From contig CAJXNS010000011.1 in the NCBI GenBank assembly GCA_913057165.1, positions 1 through 37,729 of the forward strand: a stretch of 37,729 nucleotides of DNA, read 5' to 3'. Below are positions 21,265 to 29,995 of this stretch, in pieces (within the stretch, counting starts at the first letter, position 1; each line of letters begins with the position of its first letter). The notes below the pieces were generated by a model. That model was not told the origin of the DNA. It was given only the letters and a program-made list of their open reading frames with translations, and did not search any database. This DNA is from an uncultured Trueperaceae bacterium (GTDB lineage Bacteria; Deinococcota; Deinococci; Deinococcales; Trueperaceae). Both the position numbers and the translations under genes were made by a program.

Positions 21265-22469
21265 CACACCTTCTCCGACAGGTCTTCACCGACGATGCCG
21301 CTGGGGCGAACGAGCAGCACGACGATCAGCAACGCAAAGGCGAACGTGTCTTTAAATTCGGTCAAGCCGGGGAAATCACCCTGGCGAGGGAACAACGCCG
21401 TCATGAAGTTTTCAAGGAATCCGAGCAGCAGACCCCCGATCACAGCGCCAGGCAGACTGCCGATACCGCCGATGACGGCGGCCGCGAACGCCTTAATGCC
21501 GGGCAGAATGCCCATGACGGCAGGCTGGTTCAAGCTGCCAAAGTTAAGACCCCACAAGAATCCACCCGCAGCGGCCAGCATGGAACCGAGGAGGAACGTG
21601 GTGGCGATCACCCGGTTGACGTTAATGCCCATCATCTGCGCGGTTTCGGCGTCTTGGGCTGAAGCGCGCATCGCCTTACCCAGGCGCGTGCGCGTGACGA
21701 ACAAGGTCAGTGCCGTCACAAGAACCGCCGTCAGGATTGGAATCAGGAACATGAGGCGGCTGGTGTAGACCGTGCCACCGAGCACGTCAAACTGTAGAAA
21801 TGCCGTCCAGTCGGTTTCAGGACGGAACGGTGTTTGGTTGCGCGTAAAGACGATCAGACCGGTGTTCTGCAGCAAGAACGACACGGCAATGGCGGTAATG
21901 AGCAGCGAAATGCGCGGCGCACCCCGAAGCGGCCGGTAGGCGACCCGGTCGATGACGACACCCAGGACGCCGGTGAAAAGCATGCTGAGGAGCAGCGCTG
22001 CGACCCAGTTCACTTGGAACGTGGAGAGCAGGAAGGTGAGCGCGGCGAAGGCCACCAAGCCGCCCGCGATCACGGTTGGGTGCGTCATGCTGCCGCGCCA
22101 AAGGTTGAGAATGAACGCGACGCCCCAGGCGAGCACGGCCGACCAAAGGAGGGCCCACGGCAGCGCGAACGGGGCTCCCGAAAAAAGGAAATAGGAAATG
22201 AACGCGCCGACCATAAAGACCTCGCCGTGGGCGAAGTTAATCAAACGAATGATGCCGTACACCATCGTGTAGCCAAGCGCGATGAGGGCGTAGAGACTGC
22301 CAAGCTGGAGCGATTGGACCATCGCCCCGATGAAGAACGCATAATCGCGAACCTCAACGACATTCACAAGATAGTAGATGCGAGCGAGGACAAGGGCGGG
22401 GATCCCAAGGCCGAAAATCCAGCCCCAAGGAATCGCGCGCCTGCCCGCGGTTGTCGTGATTGCTGCCAC
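21264..22469 (-). CDS. livH: branched-chain amino acid-type ABC permease LivH
   Basis: 401-residue membrane permease. Family segments: GSLYALIALGYTMVYGIIRLINFAHGEVFMVGAF (57-90), AYRPLRGAPRISLLITAIAVSF and the coupling loop ASAQDAETAQMMGINVNRVIA, then IGGIGSLPGAVIGGLLLG and closing VRPSGI. It is about 100 residues longer than E. coli LivH, with an added N-terminal segment and a hydrophobic insertion near 105-160. GTG start with AAGGAGT 6 bases upstream. Separated from livK by a hairpin. Confidence 0.95.
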   Translation of the reverse strand: MAAITTTAGRRAIPWGWIFGLGIPALVLARIYYLVNVVEVRDYAFFIGAMVQSLQLGSLYALIALGYTMVYGIIRLINFAHGEVFMVGAFISYFLFSGAPFALPWALLWSAVLAWGVAFILNLWRGSMTHPTVIAGGLVAFAALTFLLSTFQVNWVAALLLSMLFTGVLGVVIDRVAYRPLRGAPRISLLITAIAVSFLLQNTGLIVFTRNQTPFRPETDWTAFLQFDVLGGTVYTSRLMFLIPILTAVLVTALTLFVTRTRLGKAMRASAQDAETAQMMGINVNRVIATTFLLGSMLAAAGGFLWGLNFGSLNQPAVMGILPGIKAFAAAVIGGIGSLPGAVIGGLLLGFLENFMTALFPRQGDFPGLTEFKDTFAFALLIVVLLVRPSGIVGEDLSEKV

Positions 22470-22540
22470 CAGGACTCCTTGTCGTGATGTAGGGAGGAGA
22501 TTAAATAGAGACGTTCAGGTGAGCTTTGGTTCAGCGTTTC

Positions 22541-22574
22541 GTGGTTCCGGGAGGGCTTGCGCCCTCCCGGCCAC
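22541..22574 (-). terminator. livK-livH intergenic hairpin (partial terminator/stabiliser)
   Basis: CCGGGAGGGC-TTGC-GCCCTCCCGG (22547-22570), a 10-bp stem extended by GTGG/CCAC with a TT bulge. It lies 44 bases beyond livK and 77 before livH and has no T-run. Such hairpins after binding-protein genes keep binding-protein mRNA above permease mRNA. Confidence 0.6.
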
Positions 22575-22614
22575 GTGCTTTCCGCCTTAAGTGGCGGCGG
22601 TTAAGCGAGCTGAA

Positions 22615-23769
22615 TTACTGACCGGTACCGATACCGAACAGGCTGCTCTTGGTCCACTCGCTGCCGTCAGCGCCCGGCACGGAGTACTGGAAGAAGGCGA
22701 TCGTACGATCGGCAGGCGTGCCGTCGGTGCCGGCGTAGGTGATGTCACCGGAAACACCGGGGTAGCCTTCGAGGTTCTGAAGGGCGTCGAGCACGGCGTC
22801 CGGATCGGCGGAGCCAGCGTTGTTGACGGCTTGCACCATCACGTTGTAGCTGTCCGCGCCGGCCAGCGTGAAGCCGTTAAAGTCCGCGGCGTCTGGGTAG
22901 ACCACATCGAAGAATGCAGCGAAATCTTCAGCGCGGGCAGCAGCATCACCGCTCAGCACATCAGCACCACCGAAGCCGGTGAGGATGTAACCGTCAAACG
23001 CTTCGCCACCACCGACGGGGCACTGGCTGTCGTCTGATGCATCGGCGCCGAGGATTTGCTGGTTGAAACCCTGCTGGCGAAGCTGCGGCATCAGGCTGGC
23101 GCCTTCGGCGCAGAAGCCGGAGTAGTAGATGACGTCGGCGTCAAAACCGCGGGCGTCGTTGATCTGGGCACTGAAGTCGACGGTGTTGGACACGAAGTCA
23201 AGCGTGATGGTCTCGCCACCGAGGCTTTCGAACTCTTCTGCGAAGAAGCCGGCCAGACCGAAGCTGTAATCGTCATCTTGCTGACGGAAGACCACGGCGC
23301 GTTCCGCTTCCAAGTCATCAGCCGCATAGCGGGCAGCGACTTTGCCTTGGAAGTCATCGGTGTAGGCCATACGGAAGATGTGTTCACCGATTTGGGTGGT
23401 GGCGGGGTTCGTGGAGCTGGTCGAGATCATGATCACGCCAGCCTCTTCGAGCGGGTTGGCTGCGGCGATCGCCATCGTTGAGGAGATGGGACCGAGCACG
23501 CCGATGACGCCTTCATCCACGAAGCGTGCAGCGCAGTTGATCGAGCCTTCGGGCGTGGTCTGGTTGTCGCAGATCGACAGTTCGACTTCTTGTCCGAGCG
23601 CGTCGCTCATCTGTTCCCGTGCCACTTCAATCCCTTGCAGGGTGGCGTTACCGATGGTGGCGAAGCGACCGGAAAGCTCAAGGTTCACGCCGATGGTGAC
23701 GGGTCCTTGGGCGAACGCGGTGCCTCCCAGCAACACTGCGGCGAGGAGGGCAAACAGTTTCTTGGCCAT
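22615..23769 (-). CDS. livK: periplasmic substrate-binding protein LivK
   Basis: Captures the substrate, probably a branched-chain or other aliphatic amino acid or related acid, for LivHMGF. 384 residues. Signal peptide MAKKLFALLAAVLLGGTAFA, cleaved before Q21. Type I binding-protein fold: VTIGVNLELSGRFATIGNATLQGIEVA, GVIGVLGPISSTMAIAAANPLEEAGV, ISTSSTNPA, RMAYTDDFQGKVAARYA, ADVIYYSGFCAEGASL and TLAGADSYNVMVQAV. C-terminal strands DITYAGTDGTPADRTIAFFQY. The protein is strongly acidic. ATG at 23769 with AGGA 9 bases upstream; an in-frame extension into the promoter is rejected. Confidence 0.95.
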   Translation of the reverse strand: MAKKLFALLAAVLLGGTAFAQGPVTIGVNLELSGRFATIGNATLQGIEVAREQMSDALGQEVELSICDNQTTPEGSINCAARFVDEGVIGVLGPISSTMAIAAANPLEEAGVIMISTSSTNPATTQIGEHIFRMAYTDDFQGKVAARYAADDLEAERAVVFRQQDDDYSFGLAGFFAEEFESLGGETITLDFVSNTVDFSAQINDARGFDADVIYYSGFCAEGASLMPQLRQQGFNQQILGADASDDSQCPVGGGEAFDGYILTGFGGADVLSGDAAARAEDFAAFFDVVYPDAADFNGFTLAGADSYNVMVQAVNNAGSADPDAVLDALQNLEGYPGVSGDITYAGTDGTPADRTIAFFQYSVPGADGSEWTKSSLFGIGTGQ

Positions 23770-23839
23770 GATAGTTGGTCCTTTCCCTATGGCTGTGGAT
23801 TTGGCTTCCGACGCGCGGACGCGACGGTTACCAAGCACG

Positions 23840-23956
23840 CTGCATTTTGATGCAGGTCTGTGAAGTTTACGTGGTTTTTGCAGGCGTGTCAACGCAAAGA
23901 TTGCGATGCAGACGGCATTTCTGCCATGTGAACGTATTCACGAGGACCTGCATCAA
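23840..23956 (-). promoter_or_regulatory. liv operon promoter and operator sites
   Basis: On the minus strand TTGACA (23887-23892), 17-base spacer, TAAACT (23864-23869), start near 23857. The palindrome CTGCAT-TTTG-ATGCAG (23840-23855) lies at about +2 to +18. TTGATGCAGGT (23847-23857) recurs inverted as ACCTGCATCAA at 23946-23956, 99 bp away, and GATGCAG recurs at 23905-23911. One repressor binding a start-site operator and an upstream site is suggested. Confidence 0.65.
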
Positions 23957-23986
23957 TGAATCCGAGAACCCACAAGCGCTTCGGAA

Positions 23987-25195
23987 CTAAACCAACAACC
24001 GTTCCATACGTCCGGCAATTTCATCGCCGATCGCCAACGAAGCGGTCGCGGCAGGCGACGGTGCATTCAGCACATGCAAGGACACATCGTCTTCTTCAAA
24101 CCAGAAATCATCCACCAGCCGGCCGTTCGGACCGACCGCCTGCGCGCGCACGCCCGCCCCGCCACGCACCACGTCCTCGGGTCGCAACGTCGGCATCAGC
24201 CGCTGTAACGAACGGACGAACGCCGGTCGCGACATCGACCGGTAAATTTCAAACAGGCCGATATGCCAAAAACGCGCCATAAGTCGCCAGGTGCCAAAGA
24301 ACGACAGGCTATCGGCCAACTCAGCAGGGTTGACGTCGGTCAGCTTGTAACCTTCACGCGCGAAGGCAGGCACGGCGTTCGGGCCAGCCTCCACCTCTCC
24401 ACCAACCGTCCGGGTTAGGTGGACCCCTAAGAACGGCAGGGCCGGGTTGGGGACCGGATAGATCAACCCGTTGACCATGTGCGCCTTGTCGGGCCGCAGG
24501 TAGTAGTACTCCCCGCGGAACGGCACAATACGGCCGTTCACCTCCAAGCCGGCCATCCGTGCCAACCGGTCCGCGTACAGACCGGCGGTCGCCAACATCC
24601 GCTCGGCGCGCACGTCACCCCCGCCGGTGCGCAGCGTCACGCCGCTCGCATCGTTCTCTAGGCCTGTCACCGCCGAGCCGAAACGAAACTCAGCACCCGC
24701 CTCCTGCAGAAGCTTCTTGAGGGTCTGAGACACCCCAGGGTAGTCCACGATCGCGGTGTACGGCGAGTGAATCCCGGCCACACCTGCGGCAAACGGCTCA
24801 TGCCTGCGGATGCCTTCGTCATCCAGCATCTCAAGGCCTTGCACCCCGTTTTTAATGCCGCGATCCATCAGCGCCTCAAGGCGTGGCACCTCGTCCTGAT
24901 CGATGGCGGTAATGACCTTGCCCACATCGTCGTAACGGATGTCGTGCTCACGGCTGAACGCCTTGAGGCGTTTAACGCCATCGACGCACAAGCGCGCCTT
25001 GAGTGAGCCAGGCTTGTAGTAGATACCGGAGTGCACCACCCCGCTGTTGTTGCCGGTTTGATGCCGCGCCACATCGGTTTCTTTTTCGATGAGCACCATC
25101 TTGAGATCGGGGTGGCGTTGCTTAAGCTCCCACGCAGCCGCCAGGCCCACAATGCCGGTGCCGACAACGGCTAGGTCGAACCCATTCGTGCTCAT
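23987..25195 (-). CDS. lhgO: L-2-hydroxyglutarate oxidase/dehydrogenase
   Basis: FAD enzyme oxidising L-2-hydroxyglutarate to 2-oxoglutarate, either for metabolite repair or in the glutarate branch of lysine breakdown. 402 residues. FAD-binding VVGTGIVGLAAAWEL (10-24), IEKETDVARHQTGNNSGVVHSGIYY (36-60), VPFRGEYYYLRP, FLGVHLTRTVGGEVEAGPNAV and the C-terminal NAPSPAATASLAIGDEI are LhgO signatures. The ATG overlaps the FAH-family stop as ATGA. The liv promoter lies about 95 bases beyond its stop. Confidence 0.93.
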   Translation of the reverse strand: MSTNGFDLAVVGTGIVGLAAAWELKQRHPDLKMVLIEKETDVARHQTGNNSGVVHSGIYYKPGSLKARLCVDGVKRLKAFSREHDIRYDDVGKVITAIDQDEVPRLEALMDRGIKNGVQGLEMLDDEGIRRHEPFAAGVAGIHSPYTAIVDYPGVSQTLKKLLQEAGAEFRFGSAVTGLENDASGVTLRTGGGDVRAERMLATAGLYADRLARMAGLEVNGRIVPFRGEYYYLRPDKAHMVNGLIYPVPNPALPFLGVHLTRTVGGEVEAGPNAVPAFAREGYKLTDVNPAELADSLSFFGTWRLMARFWHIGLFEIYRSMSRPAFVRSLQRLMPTLRPEDVVRGGAGVRAQAVGPNGRLVDDFWFEEDDVSLHVLNAPSPAATASLAIGDEIAGRMERLLV

Positions 25196-26040
25196 GGGCG
25201 CACCTTCAAATCACGAACCGGCGACTCGATCCGGCCAATCCCACTAACCTCGCACGCCACGACGTCGCCATCAGCAAGCGGAATGGCGCCCGGCGTGCCC
25301 GTCGAAATCACGTCGCCCGGTTCAAGGGTGGAGACGGAGGAGAAGAAACTCACCAACGCAAGCGGCTGCGTCATCATGTTGCCGACCACATTGGAACGCT
25401 GCGCCTCACCGTTCAGTTCGGTGGTGACACGCACCTCGTCCAGTGGCCCCAGCTCATCCAGCGTGACAAGGTCTGGACCCAGCACCAAAAAGCCATCGAA
25501 ACTTTTGGCGCGCGTCAAGAAACGAGGGTTGCGTTGCAGAATGTCTTCCGCGGTCATATCGATCACCGTCGTAAACCCCGCAATCACGTCGGCTGCATCC
25601 TCGAGGGTCACGTTTTTGCAGCGCCGGCCGATCACGATGCCCAATTCCGCTTCGCCGGTGGTGCGCATGCTTTGTGGCGGGATTGGCACGGTGCCACCCG
25701 CTGGCAGTAAGGCCGTCGCGGGCTTCATGAAGGTGGCGGGCTCATCGGGGCGCGTCTCGCCCAAGTCGCTGGCGTGGTCGGCGTAGTTCAGGCCAACCCC
25801 GAGAAGCTTGCCAGGCTGCTCGAGAAGCACCCCGGGCGCGAGCGCCCCAGCCACGAGCGGCACGTCACGGCCTGCTTCAGGGTTCGTGAACGGAGCGGTC
25901 AGTTCCGTGCGCCGTTCAAGATTCACCACGTCGTCCATGCGGACGGTGGTGCCGTGATAGGCGCTTAAATCAATCCAGCCGTCGGGTCCGGCCAGCGCGG
26001 CCCGCGGGCCGTCGGGGGTGGCGTAGCTCGTAAAACGCAT
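25192..26040 (-). CDS. fumarylacetoacetate hydrolase (FAH) family protein
   Basis: 282 residues. The FAH fold starts at about 75 with KLLGVGLNYADHASDLG. The metal-ligand acids expected for the family are present: E130 and E132 (TGEAELGIVIG) and D161 (TVIDMTAEDILQR), then KSFDGFLVLGPDLV and DVISTGTPGAIPLADGDVV. Members hydrolyse C-C bonds in beta-diketo acids, decarboxylate oxaloacetate or isomerise related acids; the substrate here is open. GGAGG lies 6 bases before the ATG. Coupling to lhgO suggests handling of a hydroxy- or keto-acid. Confidence 0.92.
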   Translation of the reverse strand: MRFTSYATPDGPRAALAGPDGWIDLSAYHGTTVRMDDVVNLERRTELTAPFTNPEAGRDVPLVAGALAPGVLLEQPGKLLGVGLNYADHASDLGETRPDEPATFMKPATALLPAGGTVPIPPQSMRTTGEAELGIVIGRRCKNVTLEDAADVIAGFTTVIDMTAEDILQRNPRFLTRAKSFDGFLVLGPDLVTLDELGPLDEVRVTTELNGEAQRSNVVGNMMTQPLALVSFFSSVSTLEPGDVISTGTPGAIPLADGDVVACEVSGIGRIESPVRDLKVRP

Positions 26041-26118
26041 GCGGGGCCTCCGTTGCAGTGTGGTGAGGCAAGGTTACCTCAGCCATGCGGGCGTCACGGA
26101 AGCGATGAAGCGTTGTCC

Positions 26119-27342
26119 TTACGGTAGTTCAGGAACAACCAGCACCATGCCGGTAAAAATCAGATCTGGGTCATCGATCAGGTGATCGTTGGCAGCCAAA
26201 ATGGCCGGCCACTGATTGCCATCACGGTAGAAAAACCTTGCCACACCCGACAGCGAGTCTGCCGGTTGCACCGTGTACACACCGCGGGCGTTGGCCAGCC
26301 GAGCAACATCGCCCTGCGCCTCAACGAGGGCCACCTGTAAGGCTTTAAGCAAGCGGCCGTCCCGGGCGCCTTCGACCGCTTGGGCTGCGGCCAACGCGTC
26401 GGTCAATTCACGCGCTCGTGCCTCGGCCGCTTCAAGGTCGGCCAGGGCGCTATCGCGTTCCATGCGCAACGCTTGCGTTTCGCTCTCGACCGCCGCCCGA
26501 ACGTCGGACTGCAGGGCCGCTAACGCCGCCTCGCTTTCAGCGAGCCGCGCTTGCAAGGCCGTGCGCCTGTCCTCAAGGTCACGCAGCCGGTTTTGTGCCT
26601 CTTCGCGTTCCGCTTCAAGCTCAGCCACCCGCTCGAGCGCATCTTGTAGGGCGGGCGGAAGGTCTGCGTCCGCAGCCGATTCGGTCACGTTGAGTTCTTC
26701 ACGGAGGGCCACCACCGTGGCGCGCGCGCCTTCAAGGTCCGACTGAAGGCGTTCCACCACCGCCTGTTGTGCGTCCAGCGCCGCAGCGTTGCCGTCGGCT
26801 TGCGCACGGGCGCGCTGCCGGGTCTGCTCCAGCGTCGACAGTTGCTCAAGCGCGTCTCCCAGGCCGGTTTCAATACGGTCGGCACCGGTACGCAACCGAA
26901 GCAGCCGGTCGGTGAGTTCACGGTTTTGGGCCTCAAGGGTCTCCGCGCGGTTTTGGGCGGCTTGGGTTTGAATGTCGGCCGCCGCCAACTGCGCTTGCAA
27001 GCGACGGTTTTCTTCAATCAAGCCTTCTTCAGAAGGCGACGCATCGTCCGCATCCGTTGAAGCAGCGCGGGCCAATTCCGCTTCGGCCGCTTCAAGTTCA
27101 GCCTGGACGTCCGTTAAGGCTTCCTGAGCAGCGTCACGTTCGCTTTGGGCCGCTGCGAGCGCGTCTTCAAGCTCGCTGGTGACGTCTGCACGATCGCTCA
27201 AGGCCACCTCAAGCTCGTTGATGCGGTCTTGCAGGGCGGCTGCTTCAGCTTCTAAGGCTTGCTCGCGCTCGCTGGGCCCACAGGCCGTCACCGAGATGGC
27301 CACGGCCATGCCCACAGCAACCCAGCGCGTCAGGCTTCGCAT
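26119..27342 (-). CDS. coiled-coil lipoprotein with C-terminal LysM domain
   Basis: 407 residues. Lipoprotein signal with lipobox SVTAC, modified Cys21. Residues about 25-350 are almost continuous coiled coil rich in Ala, Glu, Gln, Leu and Arg, with a short acidic break near 95-105. The C-terminus (about 355-405) is LysM-like: YTVQPADSLSGVARFFYRDGNQWPAILAAND. LysM binds glycan of the cell wall, so the protein probably ties membrane to peptidoglycan across the periplasm. No catalytic domain. A leaderless start is suggested by TATCGT 7 bases upstream. Confidence 0.85.
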   Translation of the reverse strand: MRSLTRWVAVGMAVAISVTACGPSEREQALEAEAAALQDRINELEVALSDRADVTSELEDALAAAQSERDAAQEALTDVQAELEAAEAELARAASTDADDASPSEEGLIEENRRLQAQLAAADIQTQAAQNRAETLEAQNRELTDRLLRLRTGADRIETGLGDALEQLSTLEQTRQRARAQADGNAAALDAQQAVVERLQSDLEGARATVVALREELNVTESAADADLPPALQDALERVAELEAEREEAQNRLRDLEDRRTALQARLAESEAALAALQSDVRAAVESETQALRMERDSALADLEAAEARARELTDALAAAQAVEGARDGRLLKALQVALVEAQGDVARLANARGVYTVQPADSLSGVARFFYRDGNQWPAILAANDHLIDDPDLIFTGMVLVVPELP

Positions 27343-27349
27343 GGCGCTT

Positions 27350-27355
27350 ACGATA
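27350..27355 (-). promoter_or_regulatory. -10 element, leaderless promoter of the LysM lipoprotein
   Basis: TATCGT on the minus strand, 7 bases before the ATG at 27342. Confidence 0.35.
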
Positions 27356-27390
27356 CATGTTTTATGCGGTCCGTCCGCTCGGAGGCGGGA

Positions 27391-28689
27391 TTACTCGGTT
27401 GCCGTTTGCCCTTCTACTGGTGCAGGTGGGACGTTGCGTCGTAAGACGAACATCCCGACACCGAGGATGACCGCCAACCCAACCAGCAGCCCACCGACGG
27501 TGGGCACCAAACTGGCAGCCGCGATCAGCAACACGCCAAGCGGCAAGGCCACCACATCGCGGCTGTTCGCCTGACCGGTGCGTTGCAGCACCCAGCGGCC
27601 CAACACCAGTCCGGTGAGCGGCGGGGCGACGCTGGACGCGAGCAGGGTGAGCCCGACAGAAAGCAGCACCGTCAGACCAACACCAAGGCCGATCAGTCCA
27701 GCACCGGCACCTTCCAGGTTCAGTGCAGCGGCAATCCCACCCAGGACGTAGAACGGCACACCCAGCACGAGGAGTGCAAGCGGGGCGAGGAATAAGACCA
27801 GTGCACCCCAACCCAGCGCCCGCCAGAGTCGGCCACTGGCAGCCTCAAGCCGCGTGGTTGCGCGGCGGCGGAAAAGCGCGTAGAGGGCCAAACCAACCAC
27901 CGACCAGAACAAGAACCGTTCAAGCAGAAGCAGCGTCCACGGGCGTGGTTCAGGCCGCGGGACGGGTTTGAACTCGTAGTCTCCCATCACCGCATCGCGG
28001 GCTTCGGTGGGCTCACCGAAAGCGCGCAGGGTGAGATCACCCTGCACTTCGGCGTCTGAGCCTTGGGTGAAGCCTCCGGGGAGCGTGGGCACGAACGCAG
28101 GTCGGTCTTGCCACGTTGCGGCGAACGCGTCGCCGTCGCCTTCACCCACCGCCACGTTGAGGTTGCCCCCAACGGTGCCTTCAAGCCTTACGGCACCGCC
28201 AGCCAGCGCGGCATTGCCGGCAGCCGTTCCTGCGTGGAGGACTTGGCCGGCCGCGGCGTAAAGGTCACCGGCCACGGTTGAGCCGCGCGTGACGTGCACG
28301 CTGGCACCCGTGGCGAAGATGTCGCCGCCGACGTCGGTGTCGATGTGGATGGCGGCGCCGGCGGCGCGCAAGTCGTCCCCAACCTCGCCGTAAAACTCGA
28401 GGCTGTCCCCCATCACGGTGACGTCGCCCGACACGCGCCCTTCCACAACGATGCTGTCCCCGATCACGAACAGGTCACCGTTGACGGTGCCTTCGATCCG
28501 CACGGTCTCAGCAGCCACGTACAGGTCGTCGTTGATGGTGCGGTCTCGCTCAATGGTTACGGCGTCGCCACTCTCGAACGTGGCGGCCGACACGCCACCG
28601 CTCAGAACGAGTAAGACGGCTGCGAGGAAAAGGCGGACGCCAAGGGCACTTGGAGCAAGACGGGACAGCGTTCGGGTGGCTTGATGCAT
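27391..28689 (-). CDS. exported bactofilin-like (polymer-forming) membrane protein
   Basis: 432 residues. Signal peptide about 1-35 (LFLAAVLLVLSGGVSA). Residues about 38-230 are a right-handed beta-helix with short repeats of the type VRIEGTVNGDLFVIGDSIVVEGRVSGDV, as in bactofilins. The rest has a Pro-rich linker (PVPRPEPRP) and about five membrane segments from 255 to 420. Unlike classical cytoplasmic bactofilins, the helix would sit outside the membrane. The domain pair (exported polymer-like helix plus membrane anchor) is found in uncharacterised bacterial proteins. 48 bases separate it from the LysM lipoprotein, whose start lies downstream in the same direction. Confidence 0.85.
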   Translation of the reverse strand: MHQATRTLSRLAPSALGVRLFLAAVLLVLSGGVSAATFESGDAVTIERDRTINDDLYVAAETVRIEGTVNGDLFVIGDSIVVEGRVSGDVTVMGDSLEFYGEVGDDLRAAGAAIHIDTDVGGDIFATGASVHVTRGSTVAGDLYAAAGQVLHAGTAAGNAALAGGAVRLEGTVGGNLNVAVGEGDGDAFAATWQDRPAFVPTLPGGFTQGSDAEVQGDLTLRAFGEPTEARDAVMGDYEFKPVPRPEPRPWTLLLLERFLFWSVVGLALYALFRRRATTRLEAASGRLWRALGWGALVLFLAPLALLVLGVPFYVLGGIAAALNLEGAGAGLIGLGVGLTVLLSVGLTLLASSVAPPLTGLVLGRWVLQRTGQANSRDVVALPLGVLLIAAASLVPTVGGLLVGLAVILGVGMFVLRRNVPPAPVEGQTATE

Positions 28690-28691
28690 GA

Positions 28692-28712
28692 TGCCGTGAG
28701 GTTACCGCGCGA
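28692..28712 (-). promoter_or_regulatory. possible -10 element and short palindrome before the bactofilin-like gene
   Basis: TAACCT on the minus strand ends 9 bases before the ATG at 28689, a bit far for a leaderless start. Immediately upstream is CGCGAG-C-CTCGCG, a 6-bp palindrome. Confidence 0.25.
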
Positions 28713-28747
28713 GCCTCGCGGCAGCAGGTGGCAAGTGACCCATGTGC

Positions 28748-29938
28748 TTAAGCCGACGACGGCGTACGGGGAGGCACCACGCGTGATGCGACGAAGGCGC
28801 TTGGGATGAGGGCCGCAAAACCGATGGTCATGGCGACCGTCAGGCCCAGCGTTTCCTGCAGGGCTCCCATGCCGATATACAGCACGCCGGCGGTACCCCA
28901 GGTGAAACCCATCAGCATGCCGGTAGCGCTAGCAACGGCGTTCGGCGCGAGGTCTTGTGCGCTAACCACGAGCAGGGGGATGGACCCGTTGGTGGCGAGG
29001 CCGGCCGCGAACACGATGACGTAAAAGGCGAGGGTGCCGGGCGTGACGAACAGGGTGGCCAGCAAGGCTGGAAAGGCGATCAGCATGCTGCCGACCACGA
29101 GCAGCCGGCGGCCGAGACGGAGTTCAAGTGCGCCGGCGATCATCATGCCGGCCGAGGCAGCCACCTGGTACACCGCTAGGGCGTAACCGATGATCGGCGC
29201 GTCCGTGGCGTAGCCGTGCACACCGACGAGATAGAGGGGGAAGGCGTTTAGGAATGAGATGTACGCCGTGGCGCGCAGGATCCCAACGAAGGCAAGGACA
29301 CCCACAGGCCCGAAAAAGAGTTTGGGGTCAAAAATTTTGGGTCGTGTGGCGCGGCTTGGGCGGCTTTGCTGCGGGCTGAACCAGAATAAGGCCAGGCCGA
29401 GGGCGATCCCAAGCAGGGCAAGCCACGGGATGGTGTGCGGGCCGAACTCACGGAGCAACCAGAGCGCAACGATCGGCATGACGGCGGCGCCGAACGGACC
29501 GCCTGAACCGAAGAGCCCAACAGCGAGGCCTTTACGTTTGCCGACGTCGCGTGCCATGGCAGCAGCAGCGGGGTGAAAAATGGCGCTGCCGAGGCCGCCG
29601 ATCGCGAGAATCAAAACCAACGCCATCAGCGATGGCACCACCGGGATGAGGCTCATGAGGACCGAGCCGGCGATCAGTCCGGCGGCGGCGACGCGCCGGC
29701 GTCCCCAACGGTCCGCAAGCGCGCCAGCGGGGGCCTGCAGCACGTTGGAGCTGAACGAAATGAGGGCCACGAAACCCGCCAGGGCAGCTTCGCCAAGACC
29801 GAAGCGAGCCTGCAGGGTCGGCAGGAAGACCGGCAAGATGTTGGCGAACGCGTCGTTCATCGCGTGCGCCAGGCTCAGCAGGAACGCCAGCGAAAAGCCA
29901 CCCAGCGTGACGCGTTTGATGGGTGGGCTCATCTGCAT
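28748..29938 (-). CDS. MFS transporter, fosmidomycin-resistance-like
   Basis: 396 residues, 12 predicted membrane segments. The opening LAHAMNDAFANILPVFLPTLQARFGL and ALADRWGRRRVAAAGL (loop 2-3 motif DRxGRR), then GLGSAIFHPAAAAMARD, are typical of the Fsr group of MFS exporters. The substrate is unknown; FosmR-like proteins also include siderophore and drug exporters. TACACT ends 6 bases before the ATG. A second ATG two codons on is possible. Confidence 0.88.
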   Translation of the reverse strand: MQMSPPIKRVTLGGFSLAFLLSLAHAMNDAFANILPVFLPTLQARFGLGEAALAGFVALISFSSNVLQAPAGALADRWGRRRVAAAGLIAGSVLMSLIPVVPSLMALVLILAIGGLGSAIFHPAAAAMARDVGKRKGLAVGLFGSGGPFGAAVMPIVALWLLREFGPHTIPWLALLGIALGLALFWFSPQQSRPSRATRPKIFDPKLFFGPVGVLAFVGILRATAYISFLNAFPLYLVGVHGYATDAPIIGYALAVYQVAASAGMMIAGALELRLGRRLLVVGSMLIAFPALLATLFVTPGTLAFYVIVFAAGLATNGSIPLLVVSAQDLAPNAVASATGMLMGFTWGTAGVLYIGMGALQETLGLTVAMTIGFAALIPSAFVASRVVPPRTPSSA

Positions 29939-29944
29939 CGGGTC

Positions 29945-29950
29945 AGTGTA
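29945..29950 (-). promoter_or_regulatory. -10 element, leaderless promoter of MFS gene
   Basis: TACACT on the minus strand, 6 bases before the ATG at 29938; the same hexamer as at galM and the DUF427 gene. Confidence 0.5.
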
Positions 29951-29995
29951 CGCCCAGCCGGCTTGCCTGCACGTGGCGTGTCGCGGCGGCTGCGA

